Shown here in pieces: positions 45,875 through 57,099 of a stretch of DNA of 64,000 nucleotides; the first letter of the stretch is position 1; every line of letters begins with the position of its first letter. Position numbers and translations under genes: made by a program. Location: assembly GCF_050624435.1 (NCBI RefSeq), contig NC_134542.1, positions 15,867,997 to 15,931,996 of the forward strand, in the 5' to 3' direction. The stretch is from Tenrec ecaudatus (taxonomy: Eukaryota > Chordata > Mammalia > Afrosoricida > Tenrecidae). The notes under the pieces are model-generated. The model was not told the DNA's origin. It was given only the letters and a program-made list of their open reading frames with translations, and ran no database searches.

Positions 45875-46032
45875 GTGACTCTGTGGCAGAGCAGAGCTGC
45901 CCCGCTGGGTTGCTAGCCTGTAGTCCTTTTGGCAGTGGATCTACAGGGTTTCCTCCCACACAGCAGCTGAGTGGCTCTGAACCGCTAACCTTTTGGTTAG
46001 CACCTGACCCCTTAGCCACCGCAGAGCTTGAT
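45875..46032 (-). mobile_element. AfroSINE variant, minus strand, partial
   Basis: GTGGCAGAGCAGAGCTGCC, GCTCTGAACCGCTAACCTTT and CCCCTTAGCCACCGCAGAGC; lacks the SINE 3' end. Confidence 0.6.
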
Positions 46033-46787
46033 TCCAAGGAAGCTTGGTGGCCTTGTGAAGGCAAACCTGCACCAATAATCCAATTTTTAAAACAAACATT
46101 TTATTTTAGAAATGTAAAGACAGTTTTATTTCACAGAAACATCTCAGAGATTGTTTTTTAAAAAAGAGTTCCCATAGGCTTCACGAGTTCCTGCTATTAC
46201 TATCTTCCATTGCTTGCTAATTCACCATTCACCATAGCTAATGAACCCCAATGGAGCCATTATACCCCCCAATGTCCATCCTTCTTCCCAGTGTCGGTAG
46301 TTGTTCCTGGGTGCCTTGCTTTAGGCTCCCACTCAGGACACCACATTCCAGTCAGTCCTCCTGTCTTCTTAGGCTGCTCTTAGATTCAACGAGTTCTGAG
46401 ACTCCCTTGTTCTCTCAGAGATCATTTCAAGGAACGCTGGGCAGTTTATCCTGCAGGAGGCCTCTCTCTTGAGATGTGCCTGGTGCTTTTCTCATGACTA
46501 GACTAGGGTGTGAGGTGAGGAGATGAAAGCCACAGAGGTGAGGTATCATGCTCATTTTATCCTAACAAGCACCAACTTCATTCACTGCTGTTGAGGTTGG
46601 TCATCCAGTCGAGATAATGTTGACTTCTAAGGTATTTTTAATTACCAATCAAGATGTAAGTTCTCGATAATAACCATCTTGGACTGGAGTCATTACAACG
46701 TCAGCCTGTGCTGGTAACGTCTTTTTAACATTCCTATGGCATGCAATGTTTCAGACAATGAAGCACTTAGTATGAATGAAGCACAAA
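46033..46787. other. Intergenic sequence without identified feature
   Basis: No gene recognised. Confidence 0.35.
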
Positions 46788-46990
46788 AAAACAAGCTCAC
46801 GGCCATTGAGTCAAATCTGACTCATAGCAACCTTATTGGACAAGGTAGAACTGCCCCCGTGAGTTTCTGAAACTAACTCTTTCTGGCAGTAGAAAGCCTC
46901 CTCTTTCTCCTTCAGTATGACTGGGAGTTTTGAACTGATGACCTCTGAATTAGCAGCCCAACACATCACCACTACATCATCAGGGCTCCT
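46788..46990 (-). mobile_element. AfroSINE, minus strand
   Basis: CTCACGGCCATTGAGTCAAA, CTGACTCATAGCAACCTTAT and TTAGCAGCCCAACACATCAC; full length. Confidence 0.92.
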
Positions 46991-47144
46991 GTACCCAACA
47001 CACACTAACTCGTTTTAACACCACACAATTTTTGGAAGCAGATACTATTCTCCCATTTTACAGAGGGGAAAACTGAGGCAGAGAAAGGTTGACAGTCTTG
47101 TCATGGATCCTGGCAGCAGGGCTCTTATCCTTACCCACTAGATG

Positions 47145-47318
47145 CGTTAGGTAGCTAACCCGAGGGTCGGTAGTTCAAAACCACCACCCATGCCAAGGGA
47201 GAAAGATGAAGCTTTCTGCTCTCGGAAAGCGTTAGAGACTCAGAAATGCACAGGGATAATTCTACCCTGTCCTTTAAGGTTGCTATGAGTCGGGGCTGAC
47301 TCATGGCAGAGTGACTGA
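47145..47318 (+). mobile_element. AfroSINE, plus strand
   Basis: GGTAGCTAACCCGAGGGTCG, GGTAGTTCAAAACCACCACC, AGTCGGGGCTGACTCATGGC; the first about 20 bp are lost. Confidence 0.9.
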
Positions 47319-47771
47319 AAGTGCAGTGTCTCCACAGCAGAGATACAGGTAGCACTTGACCAAAAAACAAGCAGGAGGAGGCCCAGCATCTGAATACAAT
47401 TGCATTATCAGCCTGCCAGGTATAATAGATCATGCCCTGTCTAAAATACGAGGACAAAGGGGGAGCTCACTGGTGACATAGGAGCCATTGCTTTATACGC
47501 AGATAACCTCACTCCGAAGCCAGGTGCATTGCCCTCACTGAGGAACAGGATTGTTTGACATTCTATGTTGGTTCTGTGTAATGAGATCTAGTGCCAGGAG
47601 TAACCTTTTCATGGACAGAGCTCTCTCTTGACATTCCATTCCAATTCCACCTCACTTGCCCTCCAAATCTTAATCACTATCTATGTTTTCTAGGGATATC
47701 ATAATAAAAAATACAAGTGAGTATCTTTAAAGAACAAAAAAGTCTTCTCCCACAGTTCAGGGCCTACCATT
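47319..47771. other. Intergenic sequence without identified feature
   Basis: No gene recognised. Confidence 0.35.
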
Positions 47772-47854
47772 ATCATCAATTTGGTTCCAACTCATAGCAA
47801 CCCGGTAAGACGGAGTGGAATTGCCCCAAGGGGGTTCCAAGGCTATAGATCTTT
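47772..47854 (-). mobile_element. AfroSINE variant, left part, split by LINE
   Basis: TCAATTTGGTTCCAACTCAT, AGCAACCCGGTAAGACGGAG and GGTTCCAAGGCTATAGATCT. The SINE is cut here and resumes at 50,297. Confidence 0.88.
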
Positions 47855-48519
47855 TTTTATTTTAATTATTATTTTTTAATCATTTTATTGGGGGCTCGTA
47901 CAATTCTTATCACAATCCATCCATACATTCATTGTCTCAAGCACATTTGTACATCCGTCCCCATCATCATTCTCAAAACATTTGCCTTCCACTTGAGGCC
48001 TTAATATCAACTCCTCATTTCCCCCCTCCCTTCCCACTTCCCCCTCCCTCAAGAACCCTTCATAATTCATAAATAATTTTTGTCATATCTCACACTGTTC
48101 AACATCTCTCCCTCGCCCACTTCTCTGTTCTCCATCCCCCAGGGAGGAGGTTATACGTAGATTCCTGTAATTGGTTCCCCCTTTTCAGCCCACATTCCTT
48201 CCACCCTCCAGGCATCTCCACTCTTACCACTGGTCCTGAAGGAGTCATCTGTCCTGGATTCCCTGGGTTTCCAGTTCCTATCTGTACCAATGTACATCCT
48301 CTGGTCTAGCCAGATTTGAAAGCTAGAATTGGGATCATGATAGTGGGAGGGAGAAAGCATTTAAGACCTAGAGGAAAGTTATATGTTTCATTGTTGCTAC
48401 CCTGCACCCTGGCTGGCTCATCTCCCCACAATCCTTCAGTAAGTGGGTGTCCAGTTGCCTACCGATGGGCTTTGAGTCTCCACTCTGTACTCACCCTCAT
48501 TTACAATTATATGATATTT

Positions 48520-48991
48520 TGTTCTCTGATGCCTGATACCTGATCCCTTCGACACCTCGTGGTCATACAGGCTGGTGTGCTTCTTCCATGTGGGCTTCGT
48601 TGCTTCTGAGCTAGATGGCCGCTTGTTTATCTTCAAGCCTTTAAGACCCCAGACACTCTATCTTTCGATAGCCAGGCACCATCAGCTTTTTTCACCACAT
48701 TTGCTTATGCACACATTTGTCTTCAGAGATCATGTCAGGAAGGTGGGCACCCACTGATTTGATTTTTTTTCTTTGATGTTTGATACGGGTCCCTTCTATA
48801 CCTCGTGGTCAGACAGGCTGGTGCGCTTCTTCCATGTGGGCTTTGATGCTTCTGAGCTAAACGGTCACTTGTTTATCTTCAAGCCTTTAAGACCTCAGAT
48901 GCTGTATCTTTTGATAGCCAGGCACCATCAGCTTTCTTCACCACATTTGCTTATGCACACATTTGTCTTCAGAGATCATGTCAGGAAGGTG
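48520..48991. repeat. Two-copy internal repeat of the LINE 3' region, period about 245 bp
   Basis: The block from the TTTTTGTTCTCTGATGCCTG type word to CATGTCAGGAAGGTG occurs twice in a row (landmarks CACCTCGTGGTCATACAGG near 48,553 and TACCTCGTGGTCAGACAGG near 48,798). The LINE at 51,121-54,407 shows a related reiteration. Confidence 0.88.
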
Positions 48992-49561
48992 TGCATCATG
49001 GAATGCCAATTTAATAGAACATTCTTGCATTGAGTAAGTACTTGAGTGGAGGTCCAATATCCATCTGCTGCCTTAATACTAAACCTATAAATATATGCAC
49101 ATAGATCCATTCCCCCGCCATCCTACATAAATATATTTACATATGTACATGACTGTATTTAGATCTCTATAAATGCCCTTTGTCACCTACCTCTTTCCTG
49201 TATTTCCTTTTACTTTCCTCTTGTCCCACTATCATGCTCAGCCTTCATTTGGGTTTCAGTGATTTCTCTCAGTTACATTGCCCTTGCTGAATCCCTACCA
49301 GGCTTCTCACACCCTTCTTGCTACTAATTTGGATCACTTATTACTCCCCTGTCCCTGGGTTGGTCAACACTACCTCCTTACCCCTGCCTCCCCCTCTCCC
49401 ATGTCCCTCCAGAACCATTGGTCCCATTGTTTTCTCCTCCAGACTGTTCATCCAGCCTATCTTATCTAGCTAGATCTGTAGAGAAAATAATATGTACCAA
49501 AAAACAAGGCATAGCAAGACAGGTGATGAATTAGAACACAGCAATGACAACAAAAAAGAAA

Positions 49562-49800
49562 ACCAATGACTCATGAGGGAGGGGGGAGCGGGGAGGGAGG
49601 GGGAAAAAAGAGGACCTGATGCAAAGGGCTTAAGTGGGGAGCAAATGCTTTGAAAATGATTAGGGCAAAGAATGTGCAGATGAGCTTTATACAATTGATG
49701 TATGTATATGTATGGATTGTGATAAGAATTGTATAAGCCCCTAATAAAATGTAAAAAAAAAGAATAAAGTAATTAAAAGGAAAAAAAGGAAACATTTAAA
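49562..49800 (+). mobile_element. LINE 3' end, plus strand, nested in minus-strand LINE
   Basis: From AACCAATGACTCATGAGGG to GTATAAGCCCCTAATAAAAT and an A-rich tail. The minus-strand LINE continues on its right side. Confidence 0.85.
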
Positions 49801-50296
49801 AAGAAAGAAAAACCTGTAAATAGATCAAGGTCTGATGTTTGAACTCTAGGTGTGTCCTCCAGTCAAGCCTGATGGGGTGCTATGCTCTGGCCCCAGTCTA
49901 TCCTTTGTACTCCCTTGGGAGCTCCCTGCTCTGCTCCCCCCCCCCCCCCCGTTGCTCTGCCGCATGCTTTTATTGTTTTGCTTCAGTGTCGTGGGGTCAG
50001 TCCAGGCCAGCCCTGACACTGAGTCTCCAGTGTTGGTCCCGATAGGGGCCTGGGCCAGTGAGGGACGGCATGTCACGTAGTGGGATCAGCCATATGGTCC
50101 ACTCTGTGCATTGGCTGTTGGGAGCAGGAATATCATCCTCCAGGCCTGGTGGGCCAGAATATGCTCCACTCTCTCTTCCTCCCCATTCATTTGCTCCCAT
50201 GTGCTCTGATCAGACACATCCCTCTCCCCTAGCTGCAGCTTCAATGCTGTCCTCTAAAGTAAATTCTTCTGGGGGGAGGGAAGGCTGTAGATCTTT

Positions 50297-50395
50297 ACAG
50301 GGCAGGCTGTCACCTCTTTTTCCCACAAAGCAGTCAGTGGGTTCGAGGTGCTGACCTTGTAGCTAACATCTAACCCTGATGCCACCAAACCCTGG
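50297..50395 (-). mobile_element. AfroSINE variant, right part
   Basis: Completes the SINE begun at 47,772: GCAGTCAGTGGGTTCGAGGT, GACCTTGTAGCTAACATCTA, GATGCCACCAAACCCTGG. Confidence 0.88.
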
Positions 50396-50570
50396 GAGTC
50401 GGAATCATGCAGTGGCGATGGATTCTACCCACTGTCAGACTCAGGCAATTCCGGAGAGAGGCTTCTTTGAAAAGGGGGCCAAAAGCTCTTAGGAGAAAGT
50501 GCAGGAAGCCGACAGATCTGAAAAGCTGGTCAGGAGGTTAGAAATCTGAATCCCGGTGTAAGCTCTAAAG

Positions 50571-50765
50571 CCGTGGTTCTCAACCTTCCTCATTCCTTGA
50601 CCCTTTCATACAGTTCCTCATGTTGTGGTGACACCCCCCAACCATAAAATGATTTTTGTTGCTACTTCATCACTGTCATTTTTGCTACTGTTATGAATCT
50701 GGCGATCCCTGTGAAAGGGTTGTTTAACCCCCAAAGAGTCGCGACCCACAGGTTGAGAACCGCTG
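50571..50765. mobile_element. SPIN-type non-autonomous hAT element, complete
   Basis: 195-bp element with terminal inverted repeats GTGGTTCTCAACCTTC (left) and AGGTTGAGAACCGCTG (right), inner words CCTCATGTTGTGGTGAC and AGAGTCGCGACCCACAGGTT, and a middle like ATAAAATGATTTTTGTTGC. It is flanked by perfect 8-bp repeats CTCTAAAG at 50,563-50,570 and 50,766-50,773, as expected for hAT. The family is known in tenrec, bushbaby, murine rodents, some bats and non-mammals. There is no transposase inside, so it needed an autonomous partner. Confidence 0.93.
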
Positions 50766-50930
50766 CTCTAAAGACTGGTCCTTTTTCTCTCCCAGACTGC
50801 CACATCCTTCTCCCTTAACCCACCTGCCTCCCAGGTAGGAGTCGAGTGCTTTTAACCACTGCACCATCGGGCTCCTCCATCCCAGGAAAAGAAGAACCTC
50901 ACTGACTACTGGCTAATGTAACACCTTAGG

Positions 50931-51120
50931 AAACCTGGTGGCATACGACTTAGGCTCCCAGACAAGGTTTGCAGCTCGAAACCACCAGCTGCTTCATGGG
51001 AAAAGGCAAGGCTTTCTATTCCAGTAAAACTACAGTCTTGGAAACCCACAGGGGCAGTTCTACTCTGTCCTGTAGGACTGGTATGAGTTAGAATTGACAT
51101 CTGACTCAGTGGCAGTTGAA
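50931..51120 (+). mobile_element. AfroSINE, plus strand
   Basis: GGAAACCTGGTGGCATACGA, GCTCGAAACCACCAGCTGCT, GTCTTGGAAACCCACAGGGG; its 3' end is cut by the LINE that follows. Confidence 0.93.
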
Positions 51121-53164
51121 TTTTTTTGTTTTTAATCATTTTATTGGGGGCTCTTATAGCTCTTATCACCATCCATACATCCATCTATGGTGTCAAGCAC
51201 ATTTGTACATGTTGCCATCATCACTTTCAAAACACTTTTTTCTACTTGAACCCTTGGTATCAGCTCATTTTCTCCCTCCCTTGCCCTTCACCCCTCATGA
51301 ACCCTTGATAATTTATAATTTTTTTCATGTCATACACCGACCACTGTCTCCCGTCACCCATTTTTTAGCTGTATGTAGATCAAGATTAGTTCCTCCTTTC
51401 TACCCCCACCTTCCCTTTCCCCTCTGGATATTGCTCTCATTATGGGTCCTGAGGGGTTTATCTGTCCTGGATTCCCTGTGTTGCAAGCTCTTATCTGTAC
51501 CAGTGTAGATGCTCTGGTCTAGCCAGATGTGTGAGGTAGAACTGGGGTCATGATAGGGGGGGTGAGGCATTAAAGAATTAGAGGAAAGTTGTATGTTTCA
51601 ATGGCGTTATACTGCACCCTGGATGGCTTGTCTCTTCCTTGTGACCCCTCTGTAAGGGGATGTCCAATTGTCTATAGATGGGCTTTGGGTCTCCACTCTG
51701 CAGTCCCCTCATTCACATTGATCTGATTTTTTGTTCTGAGTCTTTGATGCCTGATACCTGCTCCCATGGACACCTCATAACCACACAGGCTGGTGTCCTT
51801 CTTCCATGTGGGCTTTGTTGCTTCTTAGTGAGATGGGCATGAGTTTATCTTCAAGCCTTTAAGACCCAGATGCTATATCCCTTGATAGCTGGGCACCATC
51901 ATCTTTCTTCACTACATTTGCTCTTTCTTCACCACATTTGCTTATGCACTCATTTTGTCTTCAGCGATCATGTCAGGAAGGTGAACATCACAGAATGCCA
52001 GGTTACTAGAACAAAATGTTCTTGCGTTGAGTGAGTATGTGAGTAGAGGCCCAATGTCTGTCAGCTGCCTTAATACTTAACATATATATATATATATACA
52101 TAGATCTATTTCATTATCATTATATAAATATATTTACATAAGTACATGCCTGTATTTAGACCTCTATGAATGTCCTTTGCCTCCTCTATTTCTTTTTACT
52201 TTCTCTTGTCCCACTATCATGTTTGGCCTTCATTCAGGTTTCAGGGATTCCTCTCAGCTACATTGCCCTTGATCTAGCCCCACCAGGCATCCTATACTCT
52301 CCTAACCATCATTTTGAGGTCACTTGCTGTTCCCTTGTTTCTGGGTTTGTTGACATCGCCCTCTCTCCCCGTCTCCCCCAAACCATCAGTCCTGTTGTTT
52401 TCTCCTTCGAATTGTTTATCCCACCTATCTTATCTAGACAGACATGCAGAGACAATCATAATAAACACACACAAAAAAGACAGCAAAACAAAATAACAAA
52501 AGAAAACAAAACAACGACAAAAAGAAAAGCCTATTTGCTTATGCACCCATTTGTCTTCGGTGATCTTATCATGGAGGTGTACAGCCAATGATATGATTTT
52601 TTGTTCTTCGATGCCTGAAAACTGCTCCCCTTCGGGACCACGTGATCACACAGGTTGGCGTGTTCTTCCATGTGGGCTTTGTTGCTTCTGAGCTAGATGG
52701 CTGCTTGTTTATCTTCAACCCTTTAAGAACCCAGTCACTATCTCTTTTGATAGCCGGGCTCTATCAGCTTTCCTCACCACATTTACTTGTTCACCCACTT
52801 TGGCTTCAGCAGTTGTGTCGGGAGAGTGAGCATCATAGAGTGCAAATTTAATAAAAGAAAGTACTCATGCATTGAGGGAGTGCTTGAGTAGAGGCCCAAG
52901 GTCCTTCCGCCACCTTAATACTAAACCTATAAATATAGACACATCGATCTATTTCCCCATCCTCATATATATATTTGCATGTACATGTCTTTGTCTAGAC
53001 CTCCATAAATGCCCCTTGACTCCCAGCTCCTTCCTCCATCTCCCTTGACTTTCCTCCTGCCCCACTACCATGCTCCGTCCCCACCTGGGCTATAGCTATA
53101 TCTCTTCTCTACGCAACCTTACCCTTGATCATTCTCCACCAGGTCTGCCACTCCCCCCTCATAA

Positions 53165-53344
53165 TCAAATGTGGTGAAGAAAGCTGATGGTGCCCGGCTA
53201 TCAAAAGAGATAGTGTTTGGGGTCTTAAAGGCTTGAAGGTGAACAAGTGGCCATCTAGCTCAGAAGCAATAAAGCCCACATGGAAGAAGCACACCAGCCA
53301 GTGCGATCACGAGGTGCCAAAGGGACCAGGTATAAGGCATCATG

Positions 53345-53409
<65 letters not shown>

Positions 53410-54155
53410 ATAGTGAATGAACGGGAAGTGCAGAGTGGAGCCCAAATGTCGACCACTGGAGATCCCCTCATAGAGGGGTTTAGGAGAGGAGATGGGTCAG
53501 TCAGGGTGTGATGTAGTACCGATGAAGAACACAGCTTTCCCCCAGATCCTGGATGCTTCCTCCCCCCAACTACCATGATCCGAATTCTACCTTGCAGGGC
53601 TGGATAGGGCAGAGGTTGTACACTGGTGCATATGGGAGCTGGAGGCACAGGGAATCCAGGGTGGACGATACCTTCAGGACCAGGGGTGTGAGGGGCGATG
53701 CTCAGAGAGTGGAGGGTGAGTGGGTTGGAAAGGGGGAACTGATTACAAGGATCCACTGGGAGATGGATGGCAGAGAAGGGGGGAAGGGAGACTCCGGATA
53801 GGGCAAGATATGACAAAATAACAATCTATAAATTATAAGGGCTCATGAGGGAGGGGGGAGCGGGGAGGGAGGGGAAAAAAAGAGGACCTGATGCAGAGGG
53901 CTTAAGTGGAAAGCAAATGCTTTGAGAATGATTCGGGCAAAGAATGTATGGATGTGCTTTATACAATTGATGTATGTATATGTGTGGGTTGTGATAAGAG
54001 TTGTATGAGCCTCTAATAAAATGTAAAAAAAGAAAAAAAAAGAAAATGATTAGGGCAAAGAATGTACAGATGTGCTTTATACAATTGATGTATGTATATG
54101 CATGGATTGTGATAAGAGTTGTATGAGCCCCTAATAAAATGTTAAAAAAAAACAA
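53165..54155 (+). mobile_element. Two LINE 3' ends, plus strand, nested
   Basis: First copy: AATGTGGTGAAGAAAGCTGA, GGCCATCTAGCTCAGAAGCA, an (AT)n block, then AGTTGTATGAGCCTCTAATA and poly(A) near 54,020-54,045. The second is a short repeat of the last about 110 bp (GCAAAGAATGTACAGATGTG to GAGCCCCTAATAAAATG and A9). Confidence 0.85.
53347..53407. repeat. (AT)n microsatellite, about 30 units
   Basis: Uninterrupted AT dinucleotides inside a LINE 3' region; it gives artefactual Tyr-Ile frames on both strands. Confidence 0.98.
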
Positions 54156-54407
54156 AAGAAAAGCCTATTAATTGCTTGTTTGTTGACCTTTAGGACTGTT
54201 TTTCCAGTGGAGTCTGATGGGGTGCCATGTCCTGGCCTCAAAGTCACTTTTAGGTGTTTTCTGGGGACTTCATTATGTTGCTCCCCTTGCTGCTCTGTGG
54301 CACACCCTAAGTGTTTTGCCCCAGTGTGGTGGGTTCAGATTGGGCACAATTCCAGCACTGTGTCTCCAGTTTTGTCCCCTGTAGTGCTATGGGGGCAGTT
54401 GAGTTTT

Positions 54408-54800
54408 AAGAATGTAACACTTTATCATTTGATGTACCTTTTAAAGTTGTTTGAGTTTTAATATGTTCTGCTTTCTTTGCTGTTGATATTTTACTGTTTT
54501 ATTTGGTCACTATTGTTGGTTTTGCTGTTTCTAGTTTTATATGAGTTTCTGTATGTGAAATTCAGCACAGGTACATATATAGACACAAAAACTGGATTAA
54601 CAATTATCCAGGCGCATGGCAGGGGAGCGTCAGAGGGAAATGGGAGAGCTAGCAAAAATGAGTATGAGGTAAAAAGAAAATATTCTAAAATTGATTGTGG
54701 TAATGAATGTGAAAACCCTTCTTAATAGGATTCAATTATTGAATTCTATGTGAATTAGAATGTTATGTGAATTATATGTCAATAGAACTATTTTTTGAGT
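54408..54800 (+). mobile_element. Probable older LINE 3' end, plus strand
   Basis: CTAAAATTGATTGTGGTAAT, AACCCTTCTTAATAGGATTC, GAATTATATGTCAATAGAAC and a terminal AAATAAATG resemble the generic LINE 3' end. Boundaries are uncertain. Confidence 0.45.
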
Positions 54801-55424
54801 AAATAAATGTTGACTTCAGTTGGCCCACATTCTGTATTTAAATGTCAACAGTTTGATGGAATCATTTACTGCTTCTGAGTGGCATTATCTGCCTAAACAT
54901 CTATGGCTCTAACACCAGGGAGCCCTCCCTCCCTTTGTCTCAGTATTTTAGACAGGGCATTATTGATTACAAGTGAGAGGTCAATGATACACAGTTGGAG
55001 TCACTGGCTGGGCTTCCTCCTGCTTTTTTGGGGGGGAGGGGCTGAGTGCTACCTGTATCTCTGTCTTTAAAATAACAGAGGAGTTGGGTTCAAACTGTTC
55101 TGTCCATCTGGGCTGTGTCAACTTGGCCTGGTTACACACAGCCAGAGTCTGTGAGACTCCATGGGGGCAAGCATAGATGCCCACATATCCATTAAACAAT
55201 CTTCAGTAAATATTGAGTGTCTGAAATTTCCACATCCGATCACTGGGTGGAGCAAATGGTAATAAATGGACTACTCGTCACCTTGAAGCCCTGCAAAAGC
55301 CAGGCCTGGCGAGTCCACAAAGATTACAGTAAGGGAAGTCTAGGTGTGCAGGTCTACTCAGTTACACAGTGGGGGGAGGGGGGACTCATCTGGGTCAGAA
55401 ACAGCTTGAGGGCAATGGATCATT
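54801..55424. other. Intergenic sequence without identified feature
   Basis: No gene recognised. Confidence 0.35.
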
Positions 55425-56608
55425 TGTTGTTAACTGCCATTGAGCCAATTATGATTCCTAGTGACCCCATGTACATGGGGTCAGAGCAAAACACTGCTGG
55501 GGCCGCCCCATCCTCGCAATTGTTCTCCTAGCCGATCCCCCTGCTGCAGTCAGTGTTGAGGGCCTGCCTCACTTTTCCTGCCACTCTACTTTACCAAGCA
55601 TGACGTCCTTCTCCAGGGACTGGGCTCTCCTGACAACATGCCCAGAGTATGTGAGATCGAGTCTTGCTATCCTTGTCTCTCTCTAGGCAGCGTTCTGGCT
55701 GTACTTCTTCCCAGATAGACGTTTGTGCTTTTGGCAATCCACGTAACCTTTAATATCCTTGGTCAGCACCATAATTCAAATGCATCGATCCTTCTTCGGG
55801 CTTCCCGATTCATTGAGCAGCCTTCACATGCATATGAGGCGACTGAGAATCCCAGGACTTGGGTCAGGCGCACTTTCGTCTTCAATGTAACTGCCTTGTT
55901 TTCAACACTGTAAAGAGGTTTTGTACAGCAAGTTTACCCAAGGCAATACGTTTGCTTTCTTGACTGCTGCTTCCATGAGCACTGGTTGTAGATGCAAGCA
56001 AGGCAAACCTTTGACAACTTAAGACCTTTCTCCATTTATCATGATGGTCCCTACTGGCCCAGTTACGAGGATTCGGGTCTTCTTCACATTGAGTTGTAAG
56101 CCACACTGGAGGTTGCGATCCTCGATCTTCATCAGCAAAACCTTCAGCAAGCAAGTGTCATCTGCATAGCAAACGTTGTTGAGAACCTTTCTCTAATCCT
56201 GATGCCACATCCTTCTTCATATAATTCAGCTTCTCTGCTGGTTTGCTCAGTATACAGATTGACTAAGCATGGGGAGAGAATTCAACCCTGTCACACACCT
56301 TTCCTAGTTTGAAACCATGCAGTGTGTCCTTGTTCTGTTTTCACAACTGCCTCTTGATCCATGTGCAGTTTCTGCATGCATACATGAAGTGCTCTGCAAT
56401 TCCCACTCTTCTCAAGGCTGTTCATGCTTCCTTATGACCCACACAATCAAACGCTTTTGTACCGGCAACGAACACACAAAGAAGCTTCTTACTGGTATTC
56501 GCTGCTTTCAGCCATGATCCATCTGGCATCAGCAATGTTAGCCCTGGTTCCACGTTCTCTTCTGAATCTGGTCTGAATCCGTGGCAGCTCCCTATCAATG
56601 TACTACTG
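55425..56608 (-). mobile_element. RTE-clade LINE 3' part, minus strand
   Basis: Complete 3' order on the minus strand: TTGTTGTTAACTGCCATTGA, TACTTTACCAAGCATGACGT, TGGGTCAGGCGCACTTTCGT, CATTGAGTTGTAAGCCACAC, CATGGGGAGAGAATTCAACC, TTCCACGTTCTCTTCTGAAT. Interrupted at 56,608 by a LINE and resumes at 57,100. Confidence 0.9.
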
Positions 56609-57099
56609 TACCTCAACCCCGCCCCCATCATCATCACCCCAGTACTGCCTTTCACTGAGGGCTAGACTAGAGCATGTGCACAAGTACAGATAAGAGATAA
56701 GCGCTCACAACGCACGGGATCCAGGGACAGGAATGGGGGTAGTGATACCAGAAGGATAGGGGGAAGGTGGACAGAGAAGGGGAGGAAGGCGGAACCAATC
56801 GGAATGAGCGACATATAACCACACACAGCCTCCAGGTGGGACCAACAACAGAAACTGTGGGAGAAAGGAGATAGCAGTCGGTGTAAGATATGAAAATAAT
56901 AATAAAACTTATAATTTATCAAGGGATCATGAGGTGGGGGAGGGAAAAAAGAGGAGTTCATACCAAGGGCTCAATAAAAAGTAAACATCTAGAAAACAAT
57001 GATGGCAGCATATGTACAAATACAGCTGACACCACTGATTTATGGATTGTTATGAGAGCTGGAAGAGCCCCCAATAAAATGATCTTTTAATTTTAAAAA
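56609..57099 (+). mobile_element. LINE 3' end, plus strand, inserted in RTE
   Basis: Older subfamily: GGCTAGACTAGAGCATGTGC, ATCCAGGGACAGGAATGG, GAGCCCCCAATAAAATGATC and A-tail. Flanked by AATGTACTACTG (56,597-56,608) and AATGTACTGCTG (57,100-57,111), a target duplication with one mismatch. Confidence 0.9.

Larger units (their letters stand above)
47855..50280 (-). mobile_element. Long LINE 3' region, minus strand, inserted in a SINE
   Basis: A 2.4-kb minus-strand insertion that begins with a T-rich tail and ATTTTATTGGGGGCTCGTAC. It proceeds through GGTCTAGCCAGATTTGAAAG, GTTTATCTTCAAGCCTTTAA, GAGCTAGATGGCCGCTTG and CAGTCAAGCCTGATGGGGTG. It is flanked by 16-bp repeats AAGGCTATAGATCTTT (47,839-47,854) and AAGGCTGTAGATCTTT (50,281-50,296). 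A plus-strand copy is nested at 49,562-49,800, a 245-bp internal unit is duplicated at 48,520-48,991, and a C15 run lies at 49,936-49,950. No coding capacity seen. Confidence 0.9.
51121..54407 (-). mobile_element. Long LINE 3' region, minus strand, rearranged and interrupted
   Basis: Starts TAATCATTTTATTGGGGGCT after a T run and follows the same order as 47,855-50,280. At about 52,533 it jumps back to an earlier part (TTTGCTTATGCACCCATTTG) and repeats about 630 bp. It is then interrupted by plus-strand LINE pieces at 53,165-54,155 and resumes with AGTCTGATGGGGTGCCATGT to CTATGGGGGCAGTTGAG. The 141-codon frame at 52,166-52,591 is a shadow. Confidence 0.8.

Noticed and set aside
53340..53816. 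158-codon minus frame with Tyr-Ile repeats
   Set aside because: Produced by the (AT)n block and a LINE 3' UTR.
51105..54420. Possible target duplication GGCAGTTGA at both ends of the long LINE
   Set aside because: The LINE itself contains GGGGGCAGTTGAG at this place, as judged from its family, so the match may be internal rather than a duplication.
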